Positions 21,450 through 31,440 of a stretch of DNA of 64,000 nucleotides are shown here, piece after piece (position 1 is the first letter of the stretch; the number at the start of each line of letters is the position of its first letter). A program made the position numbers and the translations under genes. Location: NCBI RefSeq assembly GCF_964656455.1, contig NC_135719.1:73024283-73088282 (forward strand). Reading direction: 5' to 3'. Below the pieces are notes generated by a model, which worked only from the letters and a program-made list of their open reading frames with translations, searched no databases and was not told where the DNA came from. The DNA is from Halichoerus grypus (taxonomy: Eukaryota > Chordata > Mammalia > Carnivora > Phocidae).

Positions 21450-24180
21450 TGGGAGATATTTTTCATTTATTCAATTTCTTCAAAGAAATATTATCTGAGC
21501 ACCTACTATGTGTCAGGCACTGTTCTAAGAACTGAGGATACAGCAGTGAACAAATCAGGCACAAATCCCTGCTCTTATAGAACTTACATCTAGTAGGTGA
21601 GAAGGACAATAAATACAAATAAATGAATAAAATACATAATACGGACTTCTGGTTCCTGCTCCAGCATGTAAAGAGCTTGGGAGTTGTCTCTCTCCTCTGC
21701 ACAACAAGGAAAAAGCTGAACAAATTAAAAAACAGCAACTCTTCTTAGATTCAGCAGAGAACTGAGGTCATAGGGCAAACCATTATTCCCAGAATCAGAG
21801 AGGCAAACAGGCAGATACAAAGAATCAGAGTAGCCCAGGAGCAGAAAACTCCCCAGGAACCATGCCAGGGTAGGAAAGCCGGATCTGTACTTAGAAATAG
21901 CTGGAGGCTCAGTGTGAACAAGACTGAGAGAGAGAAAAACTTCAGAGGCACTCAGTCCTAGGTAAGCACCCCCCGCCCTTCTGTGACTTTTCCCTCCAGG
22001 AGCCCTATCAGGTCCTCACAGTGAAGATCAGAAAAATCCTCTTGTGTTTCCCGTGAGGGAGGGGGAAAGTAGTCTTTCTGAAATATGCCCAGGGCATTCT
22101 GCTTTATTTAACAAGGCTTGCCCCCAAGAGAAACGATGTTACCAGAGCCTGACTTACTGGGGTTTTACTAACCTAGTGGAAAAGAAATAACCAATTCTAA
22201 CACCCTTCCTGGCTGTCCTAAGGGAGAAAAAACAGATAAGCACTTGTGTGAAGGTCAGAGCCCAGGGGCATGGTCTCTCTAAAGACCGGGACCTAATAAC
22301 AGGACTCCAGAATGCTTCCCTTCCCCCCACACCTCTACACCACATCAATAGGGTTCCTTTATAACAATAACCGAAAGAACTGTGCGTCTCAGAGGATATT
22401 CAAGAAGTCCCTACAGAAACCCAAAGACAGCAAGAGAGACAAAAGCAAGGACACCAGAGGAAAATTTAACCTCAGATACCTACAGTTACAGTGAATAGTA
22501 AGTACAGCCTAGTCCCTAGTCAGATAAACAAAATATATGACATGGCAGATGGTGATAAGTGCTGAGAAGAAAAATAAAGCAGGTAAAAGGGATCCTTTGT
22601 GTCGCTGGAGAGGGCAGGTTGCAATTTTACGTAGGATGGTCAGGAAATGCCTCCCAGGACAGGTGACATCTGCACAAAGATCTGAAAAGAGGCAAGGGGA
22701 TGAGTCATGGAGATGGCTGGGGAAGAGCAGATGAACAAGTGAAAGATCTTTAGGAGGGAATGCGCCTGGTGTGTTGCACAAACCACAGGAAAACCATGTG
22801 ACTAGGGCAGGGAGTGAGGGGGAGAGTCATAGGAAATGAGGTCAGAGAGGTAAGGCTTGGGGCTAGGTAGATTGTGCATGACCTTGTGGGCCGATGAAAA
22901 GACTTGGGTCTCTGGCTCCTATGAGAACAGACTACAGGAGAGCAAGGGAGCCCACTCAGGAGGTTTGTGAAATAATTCAGGAGAACGATAATGATGACGT
23001 GGGTCGGGGAGGAAGCAGTAGCAAAGGTGAGAAGTCATCAGATTCTGGATACATTTTGAGGATAGACCTGGCAGATGTTGCTTTTGGACCACGCTGTAAG
23101 ACAAGAAGAGGGATCAAGGTTGACTCCTTCATCTAAGCAAAAAGAGGAAGGCTGAATGAGGAGCAAGTCTTTTATGAGGGAGATCAAGCATTCAATTAGT
23201 GACGCCCATTAGACATCCAAATGAAGATGTTGAGTAGGCATTTGGGCATCCAGTACGAGAAGGTGGGGGAGAGATCTGGGCTGGAGATATAAATTTAGGA
23301 GTCTTCAATATATGGATAGAATTTTAAGCCATGAGGACAAATGAAATTACTAAGGGAGTGAATCTATATGAAAAGAGAAGAGGGCTGAATCCTAAGGGAC
23401 CCAATGTTAACAGGTCAATGAAATCAGAAGAAATGAGCAAAGAAGGCTTGGATGTAGGAGGAAAACCATGAGAGTGTGATGTCCTGGAAGACAAGTTAAT
23501 GAAGTATGCCCAGAAGGAGAAAGTGAACAATGGTGTTGAATATTACTGACGAGTCACATAAAGGAATTGACCATCGGATTAGCAATGTGGACACCATTGA
23601 TGGAGAGCAGTTTTGGTGCTTGGAAGAGGCAAAAGCTTGACTAAAGGGGGTTCTAGAGAGAATGGTAGAATAAGGTTCAGAGATATGAGTATAGATAATT
23701 CTTCAGAGGAACGGCTGTAAAGAAGAATGGAAATAGGAACTTGTAGCTGGAGGACAACACAGATGAGAGAAATAACGTGTCGTAAAAGGAGTGGGATCTA
23801 GTGATCGGGTGGAGGCTTCAGCCTTAGATGGGAACATGGGACAGTTCATCCCTGGTAACAGGAGAAAAAGCAGCATATAGGGCCCAGATGCTAGTGGGCG
23901 GGTGGAGGTGTTGGTGGGAACTTGTGGATTGTTTCTATTTTCTCAGTGAAATAGAAATCAAGGTCATGAGCAGAGAGTGAAGATGGGGGAGGAGTATGCT
24001 GGTAGTATGAGGAGAGAGAACAGCATATGGAATCCTAGTCCTGGGACTAGGGCAACGCACTGTGGCCGCTGGGCAGTGTGACGGGGGTGCTTGAAATTAA
24101 TAGTTGCCATGAACTGAAAGGGAGACCTGTCAGCATGCAGAAAGGTTTTCCTCTAGCTCCATTCAGCTGCATGCCTTCTG
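21450..24180 (-). mobile_element. long antisense L2 LINE, interrupted
   Basis: Left part 21450-21642 is the reversed 3' tail ('gagcacctactatgtgtcag', 'ggatacagcagtgaacaaat', 'ccctgctcttatagaactta'). It resumes at about 22512 with 'ggcagatggtgataagtgct' and continues with 'ggagatataaatttaggagt', 'gagagtgtgatgtcctggaa', 'tgaccatcggattagcaatg' and 'gagcagttttggtgcttgga' to about 24180. The last block is the reverse of the L2 reverse-transcriptase stretch equivalent to a QSGFRP-type motif. About 1.85 kb of L2 remains; reading frames are destroyed. Confidence 0.88.
21643..22511. mobile_element. unidentified ~0.87-kb insertion inside L2
   Basis: The L2 alignment stops at 'aataaaatacataat' and resumes at 'aacaaaatatatgac', so this block was inserted; the similar flanks could be a decayed target duplication. 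The left end is 'cggacttctggttcctgctc' and there is no A-tail at either end. Wording such as 'aacaggcagatacaaagaat' and 'agcagaaaactccccaggaa' suggests an L1/HAL1 5' region to me, but I cannot confirm a family. Confidence 0.5.
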
Positions 24181-24887
24181 ATTAAGAGAAATGTTTCTCC
24201 AAATAAGGATAAAACAGTTATTTGTTCACATCTAACAATCAGCTACTAAAGTAATTAAGATACGATGAATTTGTGTAAAATCTACCTTATTTAACACTAT
24301 GAGAGGATGGGAGGTCTCTGGTTAATTGACTATTTTAGATAATTAAGTCCATTATATCACATATGAACTAATTTTTTTTTTAATAGAATTAGAAGATTGA
24401 ACATGACAAAAGTTTTGGGGTAATAATAAATGTCTAAATATCTAATAGCACTTCAGTGTCATGGTGATGGCAAGTAATAATCACTGTATATACTAGGGAA
24501 AATTCTGATTATTTGACTTTTCTGGCAGTTTGGAATCTGGATACATTATATTGGAGAATTTTTTTTAAGAGATAGAAAAATGAAAAGGGAAGTCATTAAA
24601 TGTAATAGGAATATCTTCATAGAAATTCACCTATTGTGTCTTGATTGTACCTGTGATAACATTGGAGTAACTTTTTTTTCCCTCCTCTCAACTGCTTTTT
24701 TCTTGGCTAGTGAAGCCACAAAGATAACATAATTAGAATCTGAATCTTGGGCAGTGTCAATAGCAATGCCAATGTCCGTAAGTATGATTATCTAGACTTG
24801 CTTCATCTTTGCTATAAGACAAATTTCTTTCTCTAACAGCTACCTGTGTTTTCTAGTAGCTCAAACTATTCTTGCGAATCTGCTTTA
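24181..24887. other. AT-rich stretch, nothing recognised
   Basis: No repeat family, RNA gene or exon-like segment is seen. Confidence 0.4.
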
Positions 24888-24899
24888 CATTATTCACTT

Positions 24900-25087
24900 T
24901 TTTTTTTTTTTTTTAGTATTTTATTTATTTATTTGACAGGGAGAGATTGAGAGCACAAGCAGGGGGAGCAGCAGAGGGAGAGGGGGAGGGAGAAGCAGGC
25001 TCCCCATGGAGCAGGGATCCCAGGACCCCAGGATCATGACCTGAGCTGAAGGCAGATGCTTAACCGACTGAGCTACCCAGGTGCCCC
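24900..25087 (-). mobile_element. Can-SINE, antisense, internally deleted
   Basis: T-run, 'tattttatttatttatttga', 'gcacaagcagggggagcagc', 'ggatcatgacctgagctgaa' and 'gactgagctacccaggtgcc'. The 'agcctgatgtggggctcgat' part is missing between 'gagcaggga' and 'tcccaggacc'. Perfect target duplication cattattcactt at 24888-24899 and 25088-25099. Confidence 0.95.
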
Positions 25088-25507
25088 CATTATTCACTTA
25101 TTTTTAAAAATAACTGGCTGATTATAAAAGCAACACATACTCACTGAATCTAACTTGGACAACATGGAAAAGTAGAGAGAAGAAAATAAAAATTATTATC
25201 TCACTACTTAGAGATGAACACAATTAACATTTTGGTGAATTTTAATCTAATATTTTAATTCATACATGTATTTATTTAGAAAATTTATATCAAACTGTAT
25301 ATCATTTTATATACTTTTTAACTTAATATTTTGTTGTGAGCTTCTCCCATGCCATCACAGTCTTTGAAAACACAATTTTAAATGACAATATAGTAGTCTT
25401 TTGTATGAATATACTATAATTTATTTAATAATTCTCCCATTATTGTGCATTTAGGATGTTTAAAAATTTATACCACTAGATGAGCACGCTTGAACATAAA
25501 CTTTTCT

Positions 25508-25706
25508 TTTTTTTTAAGATTTTATTTCTTTATTTATTTGACAGAGAGATGCAGCAAGAGAGGGAACACAAGCAGGGGGAGTGGGAGAGGGAGAAGCAGG
25601 CCCTCTGCCAAGCAGAGAGCTGGATGCAAGGCTTGATCCCAGGACCCCGGGATCATGACCTGAGCCGAAGGCAGACGCTCAACGACTGAGCCACCCAGGA
25701 ACCCCA
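25508..25706 (-). mobile_element. Can-SINE, antisense
   Basis: Antisense order is complete from T-run to 'gactgagccacccaggaacc'. Contains 'gggaacacaagcagggggag', the younger-type CT region in reverse. Duplication aacataaac(t/c)tttt is present on both sides (about 25493 and 25707). Confidence 0.95.
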
Positions 25707-25807
25707 AACATAAACCTTTTTTTGTAATACTAATTATTTTCTTAAGGTAGATTCCTACAAATGGAATTATAAGGTCAAAGGTACAAACATTTTAAAAGTT
25801 ATGTGTA

Positions 25808-25988
25808 GAGGGGCACCTGGGTGGCTCAGTCAGTTAAGCGCCTGACTTCGGTTCAGGGCATGATCCCAGGGTCCTGGGATTGAGCCCCACGTCATCAGGG
25901 TCCCTGCTCAGCAAGGAGTCTGCCTCTCCCTCTGCCCCTTCCTCTGCTCTTTCTCTCTCAAATAAATAAATAAAATCTTTAAAAAAAT
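25808..25988 (+). mobile_element. Can-SINE
   Basis: 'gcacctgggtggctcagtca' head, 'gggtcctgggattgagcccc' and the AAATAAATAAATAAAATC tail; the CT-rich part is shortened. Duplication aaaagtta(t/c)(g/t)tgta at 25794-25807 and 25989-26002. It lies 101 bp from the antisense SINE ending at 25706. Confidence 0.95.
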
Positions 25989-26129
25989 AAAAGTTACTTG
26001 TACACCTTGCAGTGGCCCTCCGGAAAGACCCCACTTTCTGTAGTCTCCCAGAAGTGAACAAGGCAGCCCATCTCATTGTACCCTTGACAATTCCATCATC
26101 TCCAGCACCTATCTGCACACCCTACCTGT

Positions 26130-26772
26130 GCTCACTTCACTTCAGCTGAGTTCTCAAATGAGCTCTTCCATAATACTCCAAAGGGATCTTCCTGACTACA
26201 GCCTTTCTTACCACTAAGATATTCTCCATGCTCCTGTCAGAGCACTTTCCACACCACTGACCTTGACACTTCCCTGATAAAAACCTCGGCTCCTCCCCGG
26301 TCCCAGTAGGTTACGTGGCAGCACAGGAGGTCCTTCCCAGTCGGTTCCAACCTCCTTTTTCAGCCCGATGGACTATTCATCTCTAAGTCCTCCGGCAAAG
26401 CCACACAGAATGTCTTTTTATTTACACAACATACAATGCTCCTCCGTGCCTCCAAGGCTTTACACAATTTCACTCTGCCACCTTTTCTCCCTGAAACCGA
26501 ATTCATCTTTTATGACACAGAGCACAGGTCCCCTTTGGCAATTCTTCCCTCACCTCCCAGGGTGAGATGGTTGATCACGGCACCACGTTGCGGTCCCACA
26601 GCACCGTACCCACATCCACACTACAGCACTAATCACTCTGCCCTGCGGTTATTTGCTTACCTTGAGTTTCCCACTGAGTCCCTCAAGGACCTTGTCATAT
26701 TTATTTTTATCCTCAGTTCTTAGCCTGTTGCATAGTTGATGATCAAGAAATATTTATTGACTCAGTGGCTAA
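26130..26772 (+). mobile_element. L2 LINE 3' portion
   Basis: L2 landmarks in order: 'ggatcttcctgactacagcc', 'tccctgataaaaacctcggc', 'aatgctcctccgtgcctcca', 'cagagcacaggtcccctttg', 'ctcaaggaccttgtcatatt' and the tail 'gatcaagaaatatttattga'. The 65- and 95-codon frames here are chance frames in this decayed LINE. Confidence 0.75.
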
Positions 26773-28374
26773 AAGCACAGAACTGGTTTGAATATTCTGT
26801 CGTTAGCTTGGAAGTGTTGGATTTCGGGGTAGAATGTGCCATTGCTAACTAGTCTGCAGTAGTCTCGTAAGTGGACTTCCCTTAGCATCTAAGCATACGG
26901 TCTCTCTTTGATCACAAGCTTCTGCTCATTCTCGCGTCTCTTCCTATTATTTGTCTTAATTGCATTCTGTGGTTTACTCTCCCAATTCTTTCATTCTAAC
27001 CATCCTGTTTTGATTTCACACATCTGACAAAGCTTGGTGCTATAAGCAGCTAATGTACTTCATACTTGCTTCTCTGTTCTTGATATTAACATTCGCTGAT
27101 CCTTTGTATAGGTGGCTGAGTGTTGGCTGGAGAAACACAGAATTGTGTTGCCTAGAGCATCCTGCTTGTGAATTCTTTTCTATATTTATATATTTTCTCT
27201 GCATCTCATTTATTTTTTATGGTACTCTTCTTATGTGTGCCCTGCAAGCAACCTCTATCCTTTGTTGAACAAGGCAGAATAGAAGTACATACATAAATCA
27301 ATACATAAATGCATAAGCACGTGCTGATTTCCATTACTGCCCGCTGCATGCTCTCAAAAGGCCATTGGGTGCGCCTTGCTGTTCACCTATATACATATTG
27401 GTTTGTCTTTTCATACAACTCCTCAAGATTGCTGTTTCAAACCTTTTCATGACTTGGCTGCAAAATTTACTTCAAAAATAGAAACCATCTGAGATTTTCC
27501 TTAATGTCTCTCTCTCTCTCGCACCAGGGCGGCTCTTCCAGGGCAGGCCAGCCGGGCATCTCCAGGGTACTGCCCTGTGTCGTGGTGTGTGTGCACGGTG
27601 CTTCTAGCTGCACTTAGCAGTCTCCGAGGCCCCGCTCCTCTGCCTACAAACCTCCTCCAGCAGAGCTCAGTCCACAGGCTCAGCTAACAACCTGCCTCTC
27701 TGTCCTTTCTTCATGTCTGACTCAGAGCCCCAGTCTAAGGATGTGATTAAAGAAAATATTAACATCTTTCCTTCTTAGGGTTTACACCCCCCTCCCACCC
27801 CGTGGAACTTCTGCAGTAGGAAGACTTGTGAATGGGGGGAGAATGAAGAAGGGGAGTGATGGGTCTCTTGTTCCTTGGTCCACTGGGTCATGATGCTCAG
27901 TCTGTTTCCACACTCCATGGTGCATGGGCATCTTTACTGAGACTGCCCAGGTCCTGGATCCCTAGACAGGTCACCCAGTGCTTTGTCTCTCAGGTCCTGT
28001 CTCCTGTGGGGCTGCTGGGAGGCAGAGCCCCACACACACCCCCACCCCCCGCCCACTTCTGCCCTGGAAATCTGTGGATGGCTTTGTCCCTATTTCCTCC
28101 TCCCGCCCTGGCTATGGAAAACCCTTGTCTAGGGGAAATATGTCTCCCTTCATTTTCCCTCAAGAACTGGTTCTTTAACCACAGACTCCCTAATTTTTCC
28201 TAAGGGTTTAAGAGTTTAGGAGAACAACAAAAAGCCAAGAAGACTTTTGAGTAAAGACTGACCTGACTGAATGCTTTAAATATCAGAAGGAAAAACTCAT
28301 AGACTAATATCTCAAATGGTATTCCCATCACAGTAAACAGAATAAAAGCAGGCAAACAAACAAAAAAGTCCCTG
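26773..28374. other. 1.6-kb single-copy-like stretch
   Basis: No repeat family recognised apart from a short CT run near 27508. 27.5-28.1 kb is relatively GC-rich for the window but is not CpG-rich enough to call an island by eye. Frames at 27856-28203 (115 and 66 codons) lack recognisable domains and splice support. Confidence 0.4.
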
Positions 28375-28600
28375 ATTTTTCTCTACTCACTCCCATTCTC
28401 CTCACCATTAGTCTTTCTGAAAAAGCAATCTGCACCCATTGTCTTCATTCTGTGTTAGCTGTACCTCTCACCACTTGCAATCTGGCTCTTCCTTCTCCCA
28501 TTCTCTCCAAAACACTCTTCTAATCACCAACCTCGACTGTTTTTAGCTTCTTCCTCCTCTCACTTTTAACTCCCTTTTTTGCCTCCCACCCTCCAGCTCT
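28375..28600 (+). mobile_element. L2 ORF2 fragment
   Basis: 'gtctttctgaaaaagcaatc', 'tgcacccattgtcttcattc' and 'cacttgcaatctggctcttc' match the L2 reverse-transcriptase region (sense, near the QSGFRP-type motif). Degraded. Confidence 0.6.
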
Positions 28601-28611
28601 CCCTCTGTGTT

Positions 28612-28735
28612 AGGACTATTCAGTTGCAGGCATTGTGCTATGCAGTGGAAACAAAAATGAATTAGACACTTTGTGTTTTTAAGGAATTTAGGATCAGGTG
28701 AGGCACATAGGTAACAATGGAGTACTTCACAAAAA
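28612..28735 (-). mobile_element. L2 3' end fragment, antisense
   Basis: 'ggcattgtgctatgcagtgg', 'aaacaaaaatgaattagaca' and 'ggaatttaggatcaggtgag' resemble the reversed L2 tail. Confidence 0.5.
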
Positions 28736-29345
28736 TGTGTGGCTTCTGTGTTCGATCTCAGAAAGGCCCTGGCCTCTTCCTGCTGCTATTTGTTCCTGTT
28801 TCTAACTCTTCCTCCTTGCATTTCCTCCCCACCCCACCCCCCTTTTTTCCCCCTGGCTCCTCTTAAATTTTCCACTCAGCAAAGTCTTTCTGAGAGTCTG
28901 CCTCGAGTTTCTTCTCCCTAGGCTTCTTCCTTCAGAGAAATTCTTGGCATCCATTTGGATGAATCCTAAAGCCTCATATTGGGTTGCCTGAACAAATTCA
29001 CTTAGATGTCCCCTTAAACACCTCCCCTTCTCCTGCTGAAGACATCAGCACCCTCTCTCAGTAAAGCGTAAGACCATCAGTACTTATTCTCTGTTCTCAG
29101 CACCCAGCCCATTGTCATGTCCAAACCAGTCTTCTTCTCCAGGCTCTCTCTCATTCAGCTTTAACTTTTCTTGCTCATCCTATCACTTGATTGATACCGT
29201 TATAACACTAAGAACTTTCTGCTTTGTTCTTCGTGCCTAGAACATGGACCTGTCCCCTAAACATTCAAATTTTCCTGGAAACTTGTCTCCCTGTTCCAAA
29301 CTTTTTATGTATCAGAATAAACTTTCAAAAGGACCACATCTCTAA
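28736..29345 (+). mobile_element. possible L2-derived stretch
   Basis: CT-rich with L2-like wording ('ggccctggcctcttcctgct', 'tcctaaagcctcatattggg', 'tcaaattttcctggaaactt'), but continuous alignment is not convincing by eye. Contains one copy of a 33-bp segment that recurs at 31237-31269. Confidence 0.35.
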
Positions 29346-29409
29346 TCATTTCTCAATATAAACATATATCATTGTTGTATGTATACCTTAAACTAATATG
29401 TTACATGAA

Positions 29410-30248
29410 CATTTAAGGGTTCTTGTATGAGTTCCGACCTAGGGGTGAAGGGGTTTCCACACCATGAAGCAATTCTCTGACACCAGCTGCGTGTCCTGCT
29501 ATTCAACTCAATTCTGACACTATCTGCTGGAGACAGCATCAGATCCCACAGGTGAAGGGCTCAGTCCTATAAGCCTGCCTCCCCGCCTGCCCCCCGCTTC
29601 AGATGCCTGTCGCAAGTTCAGGTTGTCCCCTGGGCTTATGACTGACCGGCTATAGGACCAGAAATTCCAATGACCCCTTCCTTGCATTTGATTGATTTGC
29701 TAGAGCTGCTCACAGGACTCAGAGAAACATTCTACATACTAGATTACTGGCTTATTATAAAAGGATATAACTCAGGAACAGCCAGGTAAAAGAAATGTAT
29801 AGGGCAAGGTATGGGGGAAAGTTGCAGAGCCTCCATGCCCTCTCCAGGAATGCCACCCTCCCCGAATCTCCAAGTGTTCACCCCCACAGAAGCTCTCCAA
29901 ACCCTGTCCTTCAGGTTTTTATGGAGGCTTCATTATATAGGCCTAATTGATTAAATCACTGGCCTCTGGTGGTTGATTCAACCTCCCTTCCCGGGAGGTC
30001 TTCTCCCTTCCCGGGAGGTTGAGGGGTATGACTGAAAGTTCCAACCCTCTAATCATGTGGTTGGTTCTCCTGGCAACCAGCCCCCATCCTTAAGTGCAGT
30101 TGAAAAGTCACCTCATTAGCATAACGAAAGACACCTTTGTCATTCCCAGCTCTCATCCCTTTGGAAATTCCAAGGGTTTAGAAGCTCTGTGCCAGAAACA
30201 AGGACAAAGACCAACTATATATTTCTTACTATAAATCACAATATCACA
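29410..30248 (-). mobile_element. ERVL-type LTR (solo, fossil)
   Basis: Reads as a reversed endogenous-retroviral LTR: 'cttattataaaaggatataa', 'aggtttttatggaggcttca', 'aaatcactggcctctggtgg', 'aagttccaaccctctaatca' and 'ctttggaaattccaagggtt', ending 'tataaatcacaatatcaca'. The right edge at 30248 is firm; the left edge is approximate. No internal viral genes or partner LTR were seen. Exact subfamily not assigned. Confidence 0.7.
29983..30022. repeat. 20-bp tandem duplication inside the LTR
   Basis: ctcccttcccgggaggt occurs at 29983-29999 and again at 30003-30019. Each unit holds the palindromic core cttcccgggaggt. Confidence 0.95.
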
Positions 30249-30299
30249 CAATTATAGATCAATAAAACCGGGGGGGCGATTAAAGTAGCACATCTATCT

Positions 30300-31062
30300 T
30301 ATCATTTCCTTGCTCCAGATCCTTGTCTCTTTATCAGTCGGATTGTTTGAATTCTTTACCCAGCACTCAGCGCTTCTAGGATATACTCCAAATTTGTTTC
30401 TAGTTTATCTCCAAGTAGACCCTTATGAGTATCTGATACTGCAGCATACTTGTACTGCTCCTCAGATACCAGACACATGGCCTAATTGCCTGTGCTGGTA
30501 CTTTTATAGCTAGAATATACAACTGCCCATTGCTACTTGTGGAACTCCTAGTCATCTTTTAAACTTCTCAGGAGTTTTATTCTAGGGGCACCTCGGTGGC
30601 CAAGTCGGTTAAGTGTCTGACTCTAGGTTTCAGCTCAGGTCATGATCTCAGGGTCCTGGGATCAAGCCCCGAGTTAGGCTCTGAGCTCAGCGGGGAGTCC
30701 GCCTAAGATTCTCTTCTCGCTCTGCTCCGCCCCCCACCCCATGCTCTCTCTCTCTCTCCTCTCTAAAATAAATACATACAATCTTAAAAAAAAAAAAAAA
30801 AAGTTTTATTCTATGAAGCTGTTCAAGTCTCCCTAACAGATGCTGTCTTTTCTGGCTTTGATTTCCCAGAGCACTTTGTTTGAACTTCCTGCACGGTTGT
30901 TATCTTACTCTTCCCTGTATTATGGTTATTTTCTACTTCTCTTATCTCCTTGTTAGACTTCAATGTCCTTAGAGATGGTGTCTTTTCTCACTCATGTTGC
31001 AGATTTAACAGTGCTTATCATTGTGCCTTCTTTATAGAGGGACCCAATACCTAGTCTCTCTT
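30300..31062 (+). mobile_element. L2 LINE 3' portion, split by a SINE
   Basis: 'cagcgcttctaggatatact', 'ggaactcctagtcatctttt' and, after the SINE, 'gaagctgttcaagtctccct', 'gaacttcctgcacggttgtt' and 'agatggtgtcttttctcact' follow L2 3' order. Confidence 0.65.
30585..30801 (+). mobile_element. Can-SINE (older type) inside L2
   Basis: 'ggggcacctcggtggccaag' head, 'gtcatgatctcagggtcctg', 'ggggagtccgcctaagattc' and a long A-run. Perfect duplication agttttattcta at 30573-30584 and 30802-30813. Confidence 0.96.
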
Positions 31063-31089
31063 TGTCTTGAGTAACAGAACTCCTGGTTT

Positions 31090-31320
31090 GTTTTTTTTTT
31101 TCCAGGGCGATAATGTGCGCAACTAAAAATACTACTTACTCTCTAAATTCTCTTGCAGTCGGGTGGCCAAATGAGTCAGTTCTACACAAGATGAAAGCTG
31201 AAGGTTTCTGGCTTTCTGGGCATGGGCACCACACTGCTTTCTGCTTTGTTCTTCGTGCCTGGAACATGGCCATTAGGCTAGTCTTATGGCCATTAGGTAA
31301 TAAGCCTCAGGGTAGAGATT
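31090..31320. mobile_element. probable ancient repeat, unresolved
   Basis: 'attctcttgcagtcgggtgg', 'ccaaatgagtcagttctaca' and 'agatgaaagctgaaggtttc' resemble the family also seen at 52.76-53.12 kb. Contains the second copy of the 33-bp segment (31237-31269) and an internal 'atggccattagg' repeat. Confidence 0.4.
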
Positions 31321-31327
31321 AGCACAT

Positions 31328-31440
31328 TGATTCTTTCATTCAACAAATATTTACTGAGTGCCTACTGTAGGGCCAAGCACTATTATAGATGCTTCAGAAA
31401 GTGGCAGAGCAGAAGGATAGAAAGAGTCTGGATCCCAGAT
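31328..31440 (-). mobile_element. L2 3' end, antisense
   Basis: 'tcattcaacaaatatttact', 'gagtgcctactgtagggcca' and 'agcactattatagatgcttc' are the reversed L2 tail. Confidence 0.75.

Larger units (their letters stand above)
25100..26035 (-). mobile_element. ancient L1M-type 3' end, split by SINEs
   Basis: Segments 25100-25492, 25721-25793 and 26003-26035 join in order: 'gattataaaagcaacacata', 'cacaattaacattttggtga', 'tgtgagcttctcccatgcca', 'aatatactataatttattta', 'attcctacaaatggaattat' and 'gcagtggccctccggaaag'. This is an old antisense L1-type end; the same family is seen at 8.1-8.9 kb. Confidence 0.65.

Noticed and set aside
27500..28110. Possible CpG island or promoter
   Set aside because: Somewhat GC-richer than its surroundings but CpG dinucleotides are few and scattered; no exon or TATA-type arrangement follows.
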